Source of the DNA: Rhodospirillales bacterium
GTDB taxonomy: Bacteria; Pseudomonadota; Alphaproteobacteria; Rhodospirillales; Casp-alpha2
NCBI GenBank assembly: GCA_023145215.1
Contig: JAGLED010000033.1
Coordinates: forward strand, 1-32,727
Reading direction: 5' to 3'
Length of the DNA stretch: 32,727 bases
Below, in pieces: positions 1-8,664 of this stretch. The notes under the pieces are model-generated. The model was not told where the DNA came from. It did not search any database and worked only from the letters and a program-made list of their open reading frames with translations. The translations under genes were made by a program, and so were the position numbers. The first letter of the stretch is position 1, and each line of letters opens with the position of its first letter.

Positions 1-1188
1 GGAGGCGACTTCGAAGGCGGCAGCGTCGAGCTCAAGAGCGGCCAGAAATACCGCCTCGAAGCCAAGCAGCAAATTGGCAGTGCCGAAGTGGCCTGTTTGC
101 CGCACCCGGAAGTTTTTGATGCGCTCGAGCCGGGCACAGACTTGTTGCTGGACGACGGGCGTTTGCGCCTCAAGGTGCTTGAACACGGTCATGATTGGGC
201 CGAAACGCAAGTCGTGATCGGCGGCGAACTCTCGAATCACAAAGGCCTCAATGTGCCGAGCGTGATCCTCGACGTGAGCCCGCTAACGCCGAAGGATATC
301 GAAGACATGCGTTTCGGCCTCGATCTGGGGGTCGATTTCGTGGGCTTGAGCTTCGTGCAGCGCCCGGAAGATATTGCCGAGGCGAAAAAGATGATCGCCG
401 GCCGTGCGCACGTGATTTCCAAGCTGGAGAAACCCCAGGCGCTGCATCGCCTGGACGAGATTGTCGATCTCTCCGACGCGATCATGGTAGCGCGCGGGGA
501 CCTGGGCGTCGAAGTGCCGCCCGAAGACGTGCCGCTTTTGCAGAAACGCATCCTTCGTGCCTGCCGGCGCGCCGGCAAGCCGGTCATCGTGGCGACGCAG
601 ATGCTGGACAGCATGATCCACGCACCGACACCGACACGCGCCGAAGCGTCTGACGTTGCAACCGCCATATACGACGGCGCCGACGCGGTGATGCTGTCGG
701 CGGAAACGGCGGTTGGCGATTACGCCATGGAAAGTGTTGCGATGATGGACCGCATCATCCAACGCGTCGAAAAGGATTCGGTCTATCGCGAGATGCGCGA
801 GAATGAACGCCGCGCGCCCGAAGCGACGGCTGCGGATGCGATCACGGCGGCAGCCCGGCAAGTCGCCGACACGATTTCCGCGGCCGCGGTGGTAACCTTC
901 TCGACAACCGGGTCGACGACGATCCGCGCCGCACGCGAGCGTCCGGTGGTTCCGATCCTGGGGCTGACACCCCGGGTCGACACGGCGCGCCGTTCGGCCC
1001 TTATTTGGGGCGTTCATTCGGTGCAGACGCAGGATTGCCACACGTTCCGCGAAATGGTCACCAAGGCGATCCATGCCGCCAAGACGGAAGGCTTCGCTGA
1101 ACCGGGTGATCCTATCGTCATTACCGCAGGTGTGCCTTTCGGCACCCCCGGGGCGACCAATATTCTGCGTATCGCCTGGGTCGAATAG
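1..1188 (+). CDS. pyk: Pyruvate kinase, 5'-truncated by window edge
   Basis: Converts phosphoenolpyruvate and ADP to pyruvate and ATP, the last step of glycolysis, in the cytoplasm. The frame is open from base 1, so the gene begins upstream; about 395 codons are visible against a usual 470-480, so roughly 80 N-terminal residues are missing. Seen in the sequence: the catalytic-lysine region (ISKLEKPQAL, near bases 415-444), the substrate/metal motif MVARGDLGVEVP (near 484-519), then ATQMLDSM and the SAETAVGDY block typical of the (beta/alpha)8 barrel, and a C-terminal domain ending in the glycine-rich GVPFGTPGATN allosteric-domain motif. An internal ATG at 88 is not the true start because the homologous B domain continues upstream of it. 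The rarD gene begins 10 bases after the stop. A phosphofructokinase lies 28 kb downstream. Identity is secure; the allosteric effector cannot be told from sequence. Confidence 0.96.
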   Translation, partial: GGDFEGGSVELKSGQKYRLEAKQQIGSAEVACLPHPEVFDALEPGTDLLLDDGRLRLKVLEHGHDWAETQVVIGGELSNHKGLNVPSVILDVSPLTPKDIEDMRFGLDLGVDFVGLSFVQRPEDIAEAKKMIAGRAHVISKLEKPQALHRLDEIVDLSDAIMVARGDLGVEVPPEDVPLLQKRILRACRRAGKPVIVATQMLDSMIHAPTPTRAEASDVATAIYDGADAVMLSAETAVGDYAMESVAMMDRIIQRVEKDSVYREMRENERRAPEATAADAITAAARQVADTISAAAVVTFSTTGSTTIRAARERPVVPILGLTPRVDTARRSALIWGVHSVQTQDCHTFREMVTKAIHAAKTEGFAEPGDPIVITAGVPFGTPGATNILRIAWVE

Positions 1189-1197
1189 GGCGTCTGG

Positions 1198-2127
1198 ATG
1201 AGCCAGACGACCGATGGTCCGGTTGGTGGTCCAGCACCACTTCCCGACCGCACGGCCCTGATCGGCGGTTTCTACGCCGTCGGTGCATTCGGCACGTGGG
1301 GCGTGTTGCCGATCTACTTCAAGATCATGGAGGCGACGCTACCGGCCGAAATTCTGGCGCATCGGATTGTCTGGTCGGCGATCCTGGTCGGGCTGATGCT
1401 CAAGTTTCTTGGACGCTGGCGGGAAGTCCTGGCGATCCTTGAAAACCGGCGGCTGCTGATGTGGCTCTGCGTGTCGTCGCTGTTGTTGTCCGGGAACTGG
1501 ATGCTGTTCATTTGGGCGGTGACCAACGGCCACATCCTGCAGGGCAGCCTGGGCTATTACATCAATCCGATGGTGAACGTGGTGCTTGGCGTGCTGCTGT
1601 TGGGCGAGCGACTGTCGCATGCACAGTGGGTCGCGGTCGGCTTGTCCGCCGCCGGCGTCGGCGTGCTCGCGCTCGGCGTCGGAGAGTTCCCTTGGATCGC
1701 GGTATCCTTGGCGCTCCTGTTCGGGTTCTACGGTTATGTGCGAAAGACGGCACCGGCCGGCGCGGCGACGGGATTGTTCGTGGAGACACTCGTGGTCGTC
1801 TTGCCGGCACTCGGATATCTCATGTACCTCGGGTGGAATGGCGTCGGGGCATTCGGGGCCACCTCCGTTTCGTATGATCTGTTGCTCGTCTTCGGCGGCG
1901 TGATCACCGCTTCGCCGTTGATCATGTTCACAGCAGCGGCCAGGCGTCTTCGTTACGCGACTGTTGGTTTGTTCCAGTATCTGGCGCCCACGATGCAGTT
2001 TCTGGTCGCCGTCTTTCTATACGACGAGGTGTTCACTGACGCACACAAGATCACGTTCTGCATGATCTGGCTGGCGTTGGCGATATATTCCGCCGACACG
2101 TTCATGGGGCGGAGGCGGGCCGTATGA
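1198..2127 (+). CDS. rarD: RarD-type DMT superfamily permease
   Basis: Inner-membrane permease of the drug/metabolite transporter superfamily, RarD subgroup (annotated historically as chloramphenicol-sensitivity protein); substrate unknown. At 309 residues it has the usual length and about ten hydrophobic segments. The N-terminal stretch with GTWGVLPIYFK, followed by EILAHRIVWS, is the RarD signature, and the QYLAPTMQFLVAV block near the end is also typical. It starts 10 bases after pyk and its stop overlaps the next start by four bases (ATGA at 2124-2127), so pyk, rarD and the AEC permease are probably transcribed together. Family assignment is firm, substrate is not assignable. Confidence 0.9.
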   Translation: MSQTTDGPVGGPAPLPDRTALIGGFYAVGAFGTWGVLPIYFKIMEATLPAEILAHRIVWSAILVGLMLKFLGRWREVLAILENRRLLMWLCVSSLLLSGNWMLFIWAVTNGHILQGSLGYYINPMVNVVLGVLLLGERLSHAQWVAVGLSAAGVGVLALGVGEFPWIAVSLALLFGFYGYVRKTAPAGAATGLFVETLVVVLPALGYLMYLGWNGVGAFGATSVSYDLLLVFGGVITASPLIMFTAAARRLRYATVGLFQYLAPTMQFLVAVFLYDEVFTDAHKITFCMIWLALAIYSADTFMGRRRAV

Positions 2128-3014
2128 TTGCCGACCTCGCCCGAATTCTGCTTGATGTCGTAACCCCCGTTGCCGTCTGCGCAGCCGTTGGGTTTGTCTG
2201 GGCGAAAAAGAAGCAGCCGTTCAACAGCGAGATGGTGACCCGTCTGGTATCCAACGTCGGGGTGCCCTCGCTGGTCTTTTCCACACTCGTCAATGTCGAC
2301 GTCGGTGGCGGGCTGTTCATGGAAATGGCATTGGCGGCATTCGTCACCAGCGTGTTCTTTTTTGCGATCGGCTGGGCGATCCTGAAACTGACAGGTTTGC
2401 CGATACGCACGTACCTGAATCCGATTGCCTTTGCGAATACCGGAAACATGGGCTTGCCGCTCTGTCTTTTGGCATTCGGCGAGGAGGGGCTTGCGCTAGG
2501 CATCGCTTATTTCGTGGTCAACGTCATCCTGTTGCTGACGGTCGGAATCGCGGTTGCATCGAACGAGTACAATTTCAGGGATGTCGTCAAACGGCCGTTC
2601 ATTTATGCGCTTATCGCGGCGGGCGTGTTCGTCGTCGGCGAAATAGAAGTGCCGAAAGCGGTGATGTCGACGACCAAGTTGCTGGGGAACTTTTCGATAC
2701 CGCTGATGTTGATCACGCTCGGATATTCTCTGGCGACGTTGCAGATCGTTAGCGCCAAACGCGCCGCGTTTATATCTTTCTGCCGGTTGGGGGTTGGCAT
2801 TCCCGTCGGCTTCGGATCGGCGATGTTGTTCGGTTTCACGGGCGCGGCGTACGGCACGCTGGTATTGATGTGCTCGATGCCGGTCGCCGTGATCACGTTC
2901 CTGCTTGCGGAAAGCTACGGCGCCGATGGAAAAGCCGTCGCGGGCGCGGTCATTATCTCGACATTGGCGTCGTTCGCCGTCATGCCCGCGCTTTTATGGG
3001 TGCTGATGGGCTAA
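2124..3014 (+). CDS. AEC (auxin efflux carrier) family permease
   Basis: Membrane transporter of the AEC family, whose bacterial members move dicarboxylates such as malate or malonate, or other small organic anions. The 296-residue protein is almost entirely hydrophobic with about eight to ten predicted helices. The segment NTGNMGLPLCLLAFGEEGL (near residues 95-115) is the family's conserved kinked-helix motif, and a second conserved motif occurs in the C-terminal half around SMPVAVITFLLAESYG. Translation is coupled to rarD through a 4-base ATGA overlap. It ends only three bases before the stop of the convergent indolepyruvate oxidoreductase gene, with no room for a dedicated terminator. Substrate cannot be named from the sequence. 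Confidence 0.88.
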   Translation: MIADLARILLDVVTPVAVCAAVGFVWAKKKQPFNSEMVTRLVSNVGVPSLVFSTLVNVDVGGGLFMEMALAAFVTSVFFFAIGWAILKLTGLPIRTYLNPIAFANTGNMGLPLCLLAFGEEGLALGIAYFVVNVILLLTVGIAVASNEYNFRDVVKRPFIYALIAAGVFVVGEIEVPKAVMSTTKLLGNFSIPLMLITLGYSLATLQIVSAKRAAFISFCRLGVGIPVGFGSAMLFGFTGAAYGTLVLMCSMPVAVITFLLAESYGADGKAVAGAVIISTLASFAVMPALLWVLMG

Positions 3015-3017
3015 GGG

Positions 3018-6000
3018 TTATTCCGCCGCTTGCGGCGCGCGGCCCGGGTCGCGGAACGTTGCGATCAGGTCCTCTTCACACGCCTTAGCCGCCTTTACAT
3101 TCGCCTCTTTGACGTGCCCGAAACCGCGCATGCGCATCGGCAGGCCGGCCAGTTGCAGGGCGGCGGCGTGATTTTTGGCGCTCAGGTTGTCGGCGATTTC
3201 GGCAAGCTGCTTCTCGTAATCCGCTATCAGCTGACGCTCCATTTTGCGTTCCGTGCTGTATCCGAAGATATCGAACGCCGTCCCACGAAGCCCCTTGAGC
3301 CCTGCCAGGAAACGGAACGCCGACATGATCCAGGCGCCGTATTCCTTTTTCTTCAAGTGTCCGGTGTCCGGATCGCGCTCGGCAAGCAACGGGGGCGCAA
3401 GGTGGAACTTGATATTGCCGCCATCGGCAAACGTCTCGCGCACGGCTTTCTCGAACCGGCCGTCGGTATAGAGCCTGGCGACTTCGTATTCATCCTTGTA
3501 GGCCATCAGCTTGAACAGGCCCCGCGCGACTGCCTCCGTCAGGGCGGTGGAGCCGGGAACGGCCTGTTTTTCGGCGGCTCTGATGCGTTCGATCCAGTCC
3601 GCGTAACGGTTGGCGTATGCCTTGTTCTGATACGCGGTCAGATCGGCGATGCGGCGTTCGATGAAGCCTTCCAGTTCGAACGCCTTCGGTTTGTCGTCGT
3701 AGCGGCCGACGACCGCCTCGACGGCGTTCATGTCGTGTGCCGCGCGGCGGCCCCAGAGCAATGCCTGCTTGTTGAATTCGACGGCGACGCCGTTCAGCTC
3801 GATCGCCCGCTCGATGGCTGCGACCGATACCGGCAACAGGCCTTTCTGGTAAGCGAACCCGACCAGCATCATGTTGGCGGCGATGGTGTCGCCGAGAAGT
3901 TTGCGGGCAAGCTGGCTCGCTTCGAAAAAGTCGACGGCGTTTTCGCCCGCCTCTTCGCGAAGCGTGCGCTTGATGCCTTCTTCCGGGAACATCATGTCCG
4001 GGTGCCGGGTGAAGTCGGCCGTCATGGTCTGATGCTCGTTCACAACCGCACGCGAATTGCCGGAGCGCAACTTGCCGAGCGTTTCCGGATCGGACGCGGA
4101 AACCATGTCGCAACCGAGCATCAGATCGGCGCCGCCCGCCGAGATGCGGACCGCATGGATATCGTGCGGCGCGGCGGCGAAACGAAGGTGCGAATAGACC
4201 ATCCCGTTCTTCTGCGCGAGACCGGCAACGTCGAGCACGGACACGCCCTTTTGTTCCAGGTGCGCCGCCATGCCCAGGATCGCGCCGATGGTGACGACGC
4301 CCGTGCCGCCGATGCCGGTGACGACCACGTTATAGGGATCACTGAGATCGACGGTTGCGGGCTCCGGTAAAGCCGGGAAGGGCACGTCCCCTACGGCTTT
4401 CGGTTTTCTGACCTGTGTGTCCTCGACGGTGACGAAACTCGGGCAGAAGCCGTCCAGGCACGAATAGTCCTTGTTGCACGCCGATTGATCGATGGCGCGC
4501 TTGCGGCCGAGCTCGGTCTCTTTCGGCGTGACCGCGACACAGTTGGATGCGATGCCACAGTCACCGCATCCTTCGCACACATGTTCGTTGATGAAGACGC
4601 GCTTGGCCGGGTCCGGATAAAGCCCGCGCTTTCGGCGGCGGCGCTTTTCGGCGGCACAGGTCTGGTCGTAGATCAGCGCCGATACACCGTTCACGGTGCG
4701 CAGTTCGCGCTGCACGTGGTCAAGGTCGTCGCGATGATGGATGTCGACCCCGGGCGGGAAGCCGTAATTCAACGGGTACTTGTCGGGTTCGTCGGTGACG
4801 ACGACGATCCGTTCCACGCCTTCGGCCCTGATCTGCTGGGCAATGATGGCGGGATTGAGCGCGCCGTCGTGGGTCTGTCCACCGGTCATGGCGACGGCGT
4901 CGTTATAGAGAATCTTGTACGTGATGTTCACGCCCGACGAGACGGCGGCGCGGATCGCCAACAGGCCCGAGTGGAAATACGTGCCGTCGCCCAGGTTGGT
5001 GAAGATATGCTGGGTTTCGGTGAAGGGAGCCTGACCGATCCAGTTCGCGCCCTCGCCACCCATGTGCGTGAAAGTGGAGGTCTCGCGATCCATCCAGATC
5101 GCCATGTAGTGACAGCCGATCCCGGCGGCGGCGCGCGAGCCTTCCGGCACGTTGGTCGATGTATTGTGCGGGCACCCGGCGCAGAAATATGGGATGCGTT
5201 TCATGTCCGGCGTACCGGATGCGAGCGATTGCTCTTTGCGCGTCAGGAATTCAAGCCGGTCCTTGATCCTGTCCGACGTGTGGAACTTCTCGATCCGCTT
5301 GGCGATGGCGCGCGCGATCATGGCAGGGGTTAACTCACCCGCCGACGGCAGAATCCACTCGCCGTTCTCATCGAACTTGCCGACAACCCGCGGGCGGACG
5401 TCTTCGCGCCAGTTGTAAAGCTGCTCTTTCAACTGGTTTTCGATGACGGCGCGTTTTTCTTCGACAACCAGGATTTCATCTAAACCTTCGGCAAAGTGCC
5501 GGGCGGATTCGCGTTCCAGCGGCCAGGGCATGGTGATCTTGAAAAGTCGGATACCGACTTCGGCGGCATGCTCCTCATCGATCCCCAGGTCTTCCAGTGC
5601 CTGAAGCACGTCCATATAGGCCTTGCCGGTCGCGCAAATCCCGAGCCTGGCTTGCGGATTGTCGATGGTGATCCGGTTGAGCTTGTTGGCGCGGGCGAAG
5701 GCGAGCGCGGCATAAATCTTGTGGCGGTGGAGCCGGCGTTCCTGATCGAGCGGCGCATCCGGCCAGCGGATGTGCAGGCCGTCTTCCGGCATTTCAAAGT
5801 CTTCGGGCATCACGAAGTCATAGAGATGGGGCCCGATATCGACGGATGCGGACGTGTCGATGTTGTCGGTGATGCACTTGAGCCCGACCCACAGACCCGA
5901 ATAACGCGACATTTGAATGCCGATCAGTCCAAGCCGGAGGATCTCTTCCACGTTCGCCGGGTGCAAGAACGGGATCATCACATCCATGAACGCGTATTCG

Positions 6001-6476
6001 CTCTGGCTCGGGACTGTCGACGACTTGCACGCCGGGTCGTCACCGGCGAGGGCGAGGACACCGCCATGCGGAGCCGTGCCGGCCATGTTGGCGTGACGGA
6101 AGACGTCACCCGTGCGGTCGACGCCGGGGCCCTTGCCGTACCAGATTCCAAATACGCCGTCGTACTTGGCGCCTTCGAACATGTTGACCTGTTGAGAGCC
6201 CCAGAGGGCTGTCGCGGCGAGATCTTCGTTAACGGCAGGCTGGAATTTAATGTCGCTATCGCGGAGGAGGTGTCCGGCCTGGCCGAATTCCTGGTCCAGC
6301 CCACCCAGCGGCGAACCGCGGTAGCCGGTCACGAAACCCGCCGTATTGCGACCGTGCGCCCGGTCCAGCGCTTTCTGCATCAGCGTCAGGCGGACCAGGG
6401 CCTGAGTGCCGGTCAGATAGACACGGCCGTTTTCGAGCGTGTACTTGTCTTCAAGGGTCGCACGTATCAATGACAT
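3018..6476 (-). CDS. Indolepyruvate ferredoxin oxidoreductase, fused alpha-beta chain
   Basis: Oxidatively decarboxylates aryl pyruvates (indolepyruvate, phenylpyruvate) to arylacetyl-CoA with ferredoxin or a similar acceptor, in aromatic amino-acid breakdown. About 1152 residues, the length of the single-chain alphaproteobacterial form that fuses the IorA and IorB parts. In order: N-terminal pyrimidine-binding domain with GYRGSPLGG (near 52-60); CAGCPHN (near 432-438); the TPP motif beginning GDGTYFHS (near 496) with its Asn in YND; a cysteine cluster C-x2-C-x2-C-x5-C (near 634-646) and further cysteines CNKDYSC and C (near 667-678) for Fe-S centres; then a gamma-type domain starting VTGIGGTGVVTIGA (near 720). 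I chose the ATG at 6476: a GGGAGG lies upstream of it, whereas the upstream ATG at 6497 has no ribosome site and the GGAGG would fall inside its coding region. Divergent from the epimerase; the repeat at 6533-6555 is a likely operator. Confidence 0.93.
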   Translation of the reverse strand: MSLIRATLEDKYTLENGRVYLTGTQALVRLTLMQKALDRAHGRNTAGFVTGYRGSPLGGLDQEFGQAGHLLRDSDIKFQPAVNEDLAATALWGSQQVNMFEGAKYDGVFGIWYGKGPGVDRTGDVFRHANMAGTAPHGGVLALAGDDPACKSSTVPSQSEYAFMDVMIPFLHPANVEEILRLGLIGIQMSRYSGLWVGLKCITDNIDTSASVDIGPHLYDFVMPEDFEMPEDGLHIRWPDAPLDQERRLHRHKIYAALAFARANKLNRITIDNPQARLGICATGKAYMDVLQALEDLGIDEEHAAEVGIRLFKITMPWPLERESARHFAEGLDEILVVEEKRAVIENQLKEQLYNWREDVRPRVVGKFDENGEWILPSAGELTPAMIARAIAKRIEKFHTSDRIKDRLEFLTRKEQSLASGTPDMKRIPYFCAGCPHNTSTNVPEGSRAAAGIGCHYMAIWMDRETSTFTHMGGEGANWIGQAPFTETQHIFTNLGDGTYFHSGLLAIRAAVSSGVNITYKILYNDAVAMTGGQTHDGALNPAIIAQQIRAEGVERIVVVTDEPDKYPLNYGFPPGVDIHHRDDLDHVQRELRTVNGVSALIYDQTCAAEKRRRRKRGLYPDPAKRVFINEHVCEGCGDCGIASNCVAVTPKETELGRKRAIDQSACNKDYSCLDGFCPSFVTVEDTQVRKPKAVGDVPFPALPEPATVDLSDPYNVVVTGIGGTGVVTIGAILGMAAHLEQKGVSVLDVAGLAQKNGMVYSHLRFAAAPHDIHAVRISAGGADLMLGCDMVSASDPETLGKLRSGNSRAVVNEHQTMTADFTRHPDMMFPEEGIKRTLREEAGENAVDFFEASQLARKLLGDTIAANMMLVGFAYQKGLLPVSVAAIERAIELNGVAVEFNKQALLWGRRAAHDMNAVEAVVGRYDDKPKAFELEGFIERRIADLTAYQNKAYANRYADWIERIRAAEKQAVPGSTALTEAVARGLFKLMAYKDEYEVARLYTDGRFEKAVRETFADGGNIKFHLAPPLLAERDPDTGHLKKKEYGAWIMSAFRFLAGLKGLRGTAFDIFGYSTERKMERQLIADYEKQLAEIADNLSAKNHAAALQLAGLPMRMRGFGHVKEANVKAAKACEEDLIATFRDPGRAPQAAE

Positions 6477-6532
6477 GTCTGCACCCGTACCTCCCATTGA
6501 TTGAAAGGTAGTGTGCCTGTGCCCTTAGAACA

Positions 6533-6555
6533 ATAGGTCATCTTTGCTGACCTAT
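6533..6555. promoter_or_regulatory. Perfect 8-bp inverted repeat, candidate operator
   Basis: ATAGGTCA and its exact complement TGACCTAT are separated by seven bases. The repeat lies 57 bases before the start of the indolepyruvate oxidoreductase and 147 bases before the epimerase start, so it more likely serves the former. Its size and spacing fit a dimeric repressor or activator, but the regulator is not in the window and no family can be named safely. Confidence 0.5.
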
Positions 6556-6702
6556 AGAACGCAAGAATCGTGCAACACGGGGACACGGGACGCGAACATC
6601 TATTCGCCTGAACCGATTGTGCGCGGAACATAATTCCGAGTGATTTCGCAGCCCTCAACGGTTATACCGGTCGAACTTTAGGATTCGAAGAGTAGTTGGT
6701 CG

Positions 6703-7683
6703 ATGACTGTCCTCGTTACCGGCGTTGCCGGCTTCATTGGGTTTCATACGTGTCGGGCGCTGGCAGAACGCGGCGAACGGATCGTCGGCGTCGACATCGT
6801 CAATGACTATTATGACCCGGCGTTGAAGCGTGCGCGCCTGGCGGAACTGGATAAGCTGGACGGCTTTACCTTTGTCGAAGCGGATATTGCCGACAACGAC
6901 GCGATGCAAGCGATTGCGAAGGCCCATCCCGATATCAAGCGGATCGTCAATCTGGCGGCGCAGGCCGGGGTGCGGTACTCGCTGATCAACCCCTTCGCCT
7001 ATACCCGTTCCAATGTCGAAGGTCATCTGGTGATGCTGGAGACGGCCCGACATCTGAAAAATTGCGAGCACTTCGTCTATGCATCGTCGTCTTCGGTCTA
7101 CGGGGCCAACAAGGAACTGCCGTTTTCCGTGGAAGAACGCGTCGACCAGCCGGTATCGCTCTATGCCGCAACCAAACGTGCCGGCGAACTGATGTCGCAT
7201 TGCTATTCCCGGCTTTACGGGATTCCCGCGACGGGGCTTCGCTTCTTCACCGTATACGGTCCATGGGGGCGCCCCGACATGGCAGCCTGGATTTTCACCC
7301 GCAAGATTCTGGCGGGTGAGCCGATCGAGGTTTTCAACGAAGGCGACATGCGGCGCGACTTCACTTACATCGACGATATCATCAAGGGCGTGATGGCCGT
7401 TCTCGACCATGTTCCGGATGCGGACGTGCCGGAGCGGGTTTACAACCTGGGCAATCACCGGGCCGAGAAACTGACCGATTTCATCGCCACGCTTGAAGAG
7501 GCGCTCGGCAAGAAGGCGGAGGTGATCCTGAAACCGATGCAGCAAGGCGATGTGAAGGAAACATTCGCCGATATCGAGGCGAGTCGCCGTGATCTCGGTT
7601 TCGAACCCACCACGTCGATCAAGGAAGGTATTCCGCAGTTCGTCGACTGGTATCGCAATTACCACGGTAATCAAAGTGGCTGA
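6703..7683 (+). CDS. UDP-glucuronate 4-epimerase-like NAD-dependent epimerase
   Basis: Short-chain-type (extended SDR) nucleotide-sugar epimerase, probably interconverting UDP-glucuronate and UDP-galacturonate for lipopolysaccharide or capsule. 326 residues. The NAD-binding glycine motif is at residues 7-13 (GVAGFIG), followed by GVDIVNDYYDPALK, which is characteristic of the UDP-glucuronate epimerase group. The catalytic Ser is in SSSSVYG (near 128-133) and the catalytic pair is Tyr154 and Lys158 in YAATK. The YGPWGRPDMA block (near 185-194) also matches that group. The 226-base gap to the divergent oxidoreductase start contains the operator-like repeat and several smaller inverted repeats. 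No other polysaccharide gene is nearby; the following EamA gene overlaps its 3' end by eight bases if the GTG at 7676 is used. Exact sugar specificity is inference. Confidence 0.88.
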   Translation: MTVLVTGVAGFIGFHTCRALAERGERIVGVDIVNDYYDPALKRARLAELDKLDGFTFVEADIADNDAMQAIAKAHPDIKRIVNLAAQAGVRYSLINPFAYTRSNVEGHLVMLETARHLKNCEHFVYASSSSVYGANKELPFSVEERVDQPVSLYAATKRAGELMSHCYSRLYGIPATGLRFFTVYGPWGRPDMAAWIFTRKILAGEPIEVFNEGDMRRDFTYIDDIIKGVMAVLDHVPDADVPERVYNLGNHRAEKLTDFIATLEEALGKKAEVILKPMQQGDVKETFADIEASRRDLGFEPTTSIKEGIPQFVDWYRNYHGNQSG

Positions 7684-8584
7684 TGCGCCGGCGCCGGGAA
7701 CATACGGCCAGATCCTTCCCCGCCATGTGATCCTGCTGATCTCGCTGGCGATGATCTGGGGAACCTCTTTCCTGGTGATTAAGATCGGCGTTCAGTACAT
7801 GCCCGCGTTGCCGCTGACCGCGATCCGTCTGATCGCCGCGGCGTTGGCGATGGTAATCTTCGCGGCCCTGACGCGGACACGCTACCCGCGCGGCAGTGTG
7901 GCCTGGGCGTACTGTTTCGTGCTTGCGTTCTTCGGTAATAGCCTACCGTTCTTCCTGATTACATGGGGCGTCGACGGCATCGCCAGCGGCCGGGCCGCAA
8001 TCCTGATGGCAGTTATGCCGCTCGCGACCTTGTTGCTGGCGCATTTCTTCACGCCAGGCGACCGACTTAAACCGCAGAAGCTTCTGGGGATATTGCTGGG
8101 GTTCGCGGGAATCGTCGTTCTCGTCGGGCCGGCGGCACTGAAGGGTCTGGGCGGCAGTTTGTTACACCAGCTTGCCGTCGCATCGGGGGCGGTCTGCTAC
8201 GCCATTTCCGTGATCATCGTGCAGCGCATGCCGCCCGCGCCCCTGATTGGGCGCGCCGCGTTGATGCTGGTGTTCGCGGCCTTACAACTGGCCCCCATCG
8301 CTTTTTGGCTGTCAGGATGGACCATCCCTGAATTCTCGTTCGAGGGTTGGTGGTCGCCGCTCTATCTGGGGGTGCTCTCCACCGCGCTGGCGACGTTGAT
8401 TCTTTTTAAGCTGTTGAGCGAGCGGGAAGCCTCGTTCGTGGCGTTCCAGAACTATCTTGTGCCCGTGTTCGGTGTTTTTTGGGGCGCGCTGTTGCTGAAC
8501 GAGGATGTAAGCCTTCAAGCGGTTGCCGCTTTGGCGCTGATCTTATCCGGCATCTACGTCGCCAATCGCCGGCGCAGCGAATAA
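7676..8584 (+). CDS. EamA/DMT family permease
   Basis: Ten-helix permease with two EamA repeats, probably a metabolite exporter. I placed the start at the GTG at 7676, eight bases inside the epimerase, giving 302 residues. An in-frame ATG at 7589 would lie deep inside the epimerase and adds an Arg/Ser-rich non-membrane stretch; a further GTG at 7727 is possible. The first helix begins just after that (HVILLISLAMIWGTSFLVIK, a classic EamA opening), and the second repeat opens near LLHQLAVASGAVCYAIS. It precedes the dehalogenase-type hydrolase, and another EamA gene follows that. Substrate unknown. Confidence 0.85.
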   Translation: MADAPAPGTYGQILPRHVILLISLAMIWGTSFLVIKIGVQYMPALPLTAIRLIAAALAMVIFAALTRTRYPRGSVAWAYCFVLAFFGNSLPFFLITWGVDGIASGRAAILMAVMPLATLLLAHFFTPGDRLKPQKLLGILLGFAGIVVLVGPAALKGLGGSLLHQLAVASGAVCYAISVIIVQRMPPAPLIGRAALMLVFAALQLAPIAFWLSGWTIPEFSFEGWWSPLYLGVLSTALATLILFKLLSEREASFVAFQNYLVPVFGVFWGALLLNEDVSLQAVAALALILSGIYVANRRRSE

Positions 8585-8664
8585 CGAGACAAATCCGCAA
8601 AGACCCCTGACAGGGGCGCCGGTTACGGGCTATGAATGCTGCCTGAGACCGAGGGGAAGAAGAG

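Noticed and set aside
3030-4370. Long plus-strand open frame (446 codons) opposite the indolepyruvate oxidoreductase
   Set aside because: Antisense shadow of a well-supported gene, no domain pattern.
5496-6473. Plus-strand open frame (325 codons) opposite the 5' part of the same gene
   Set aside because: Antisense shadow; composition not protein-like.
8604-8616. CCCCTG-A-CAGGGG palindrome before the dehalogenase-type gene
   Set aside because: Short and without T-run; could be chance in GC-rich DNA.
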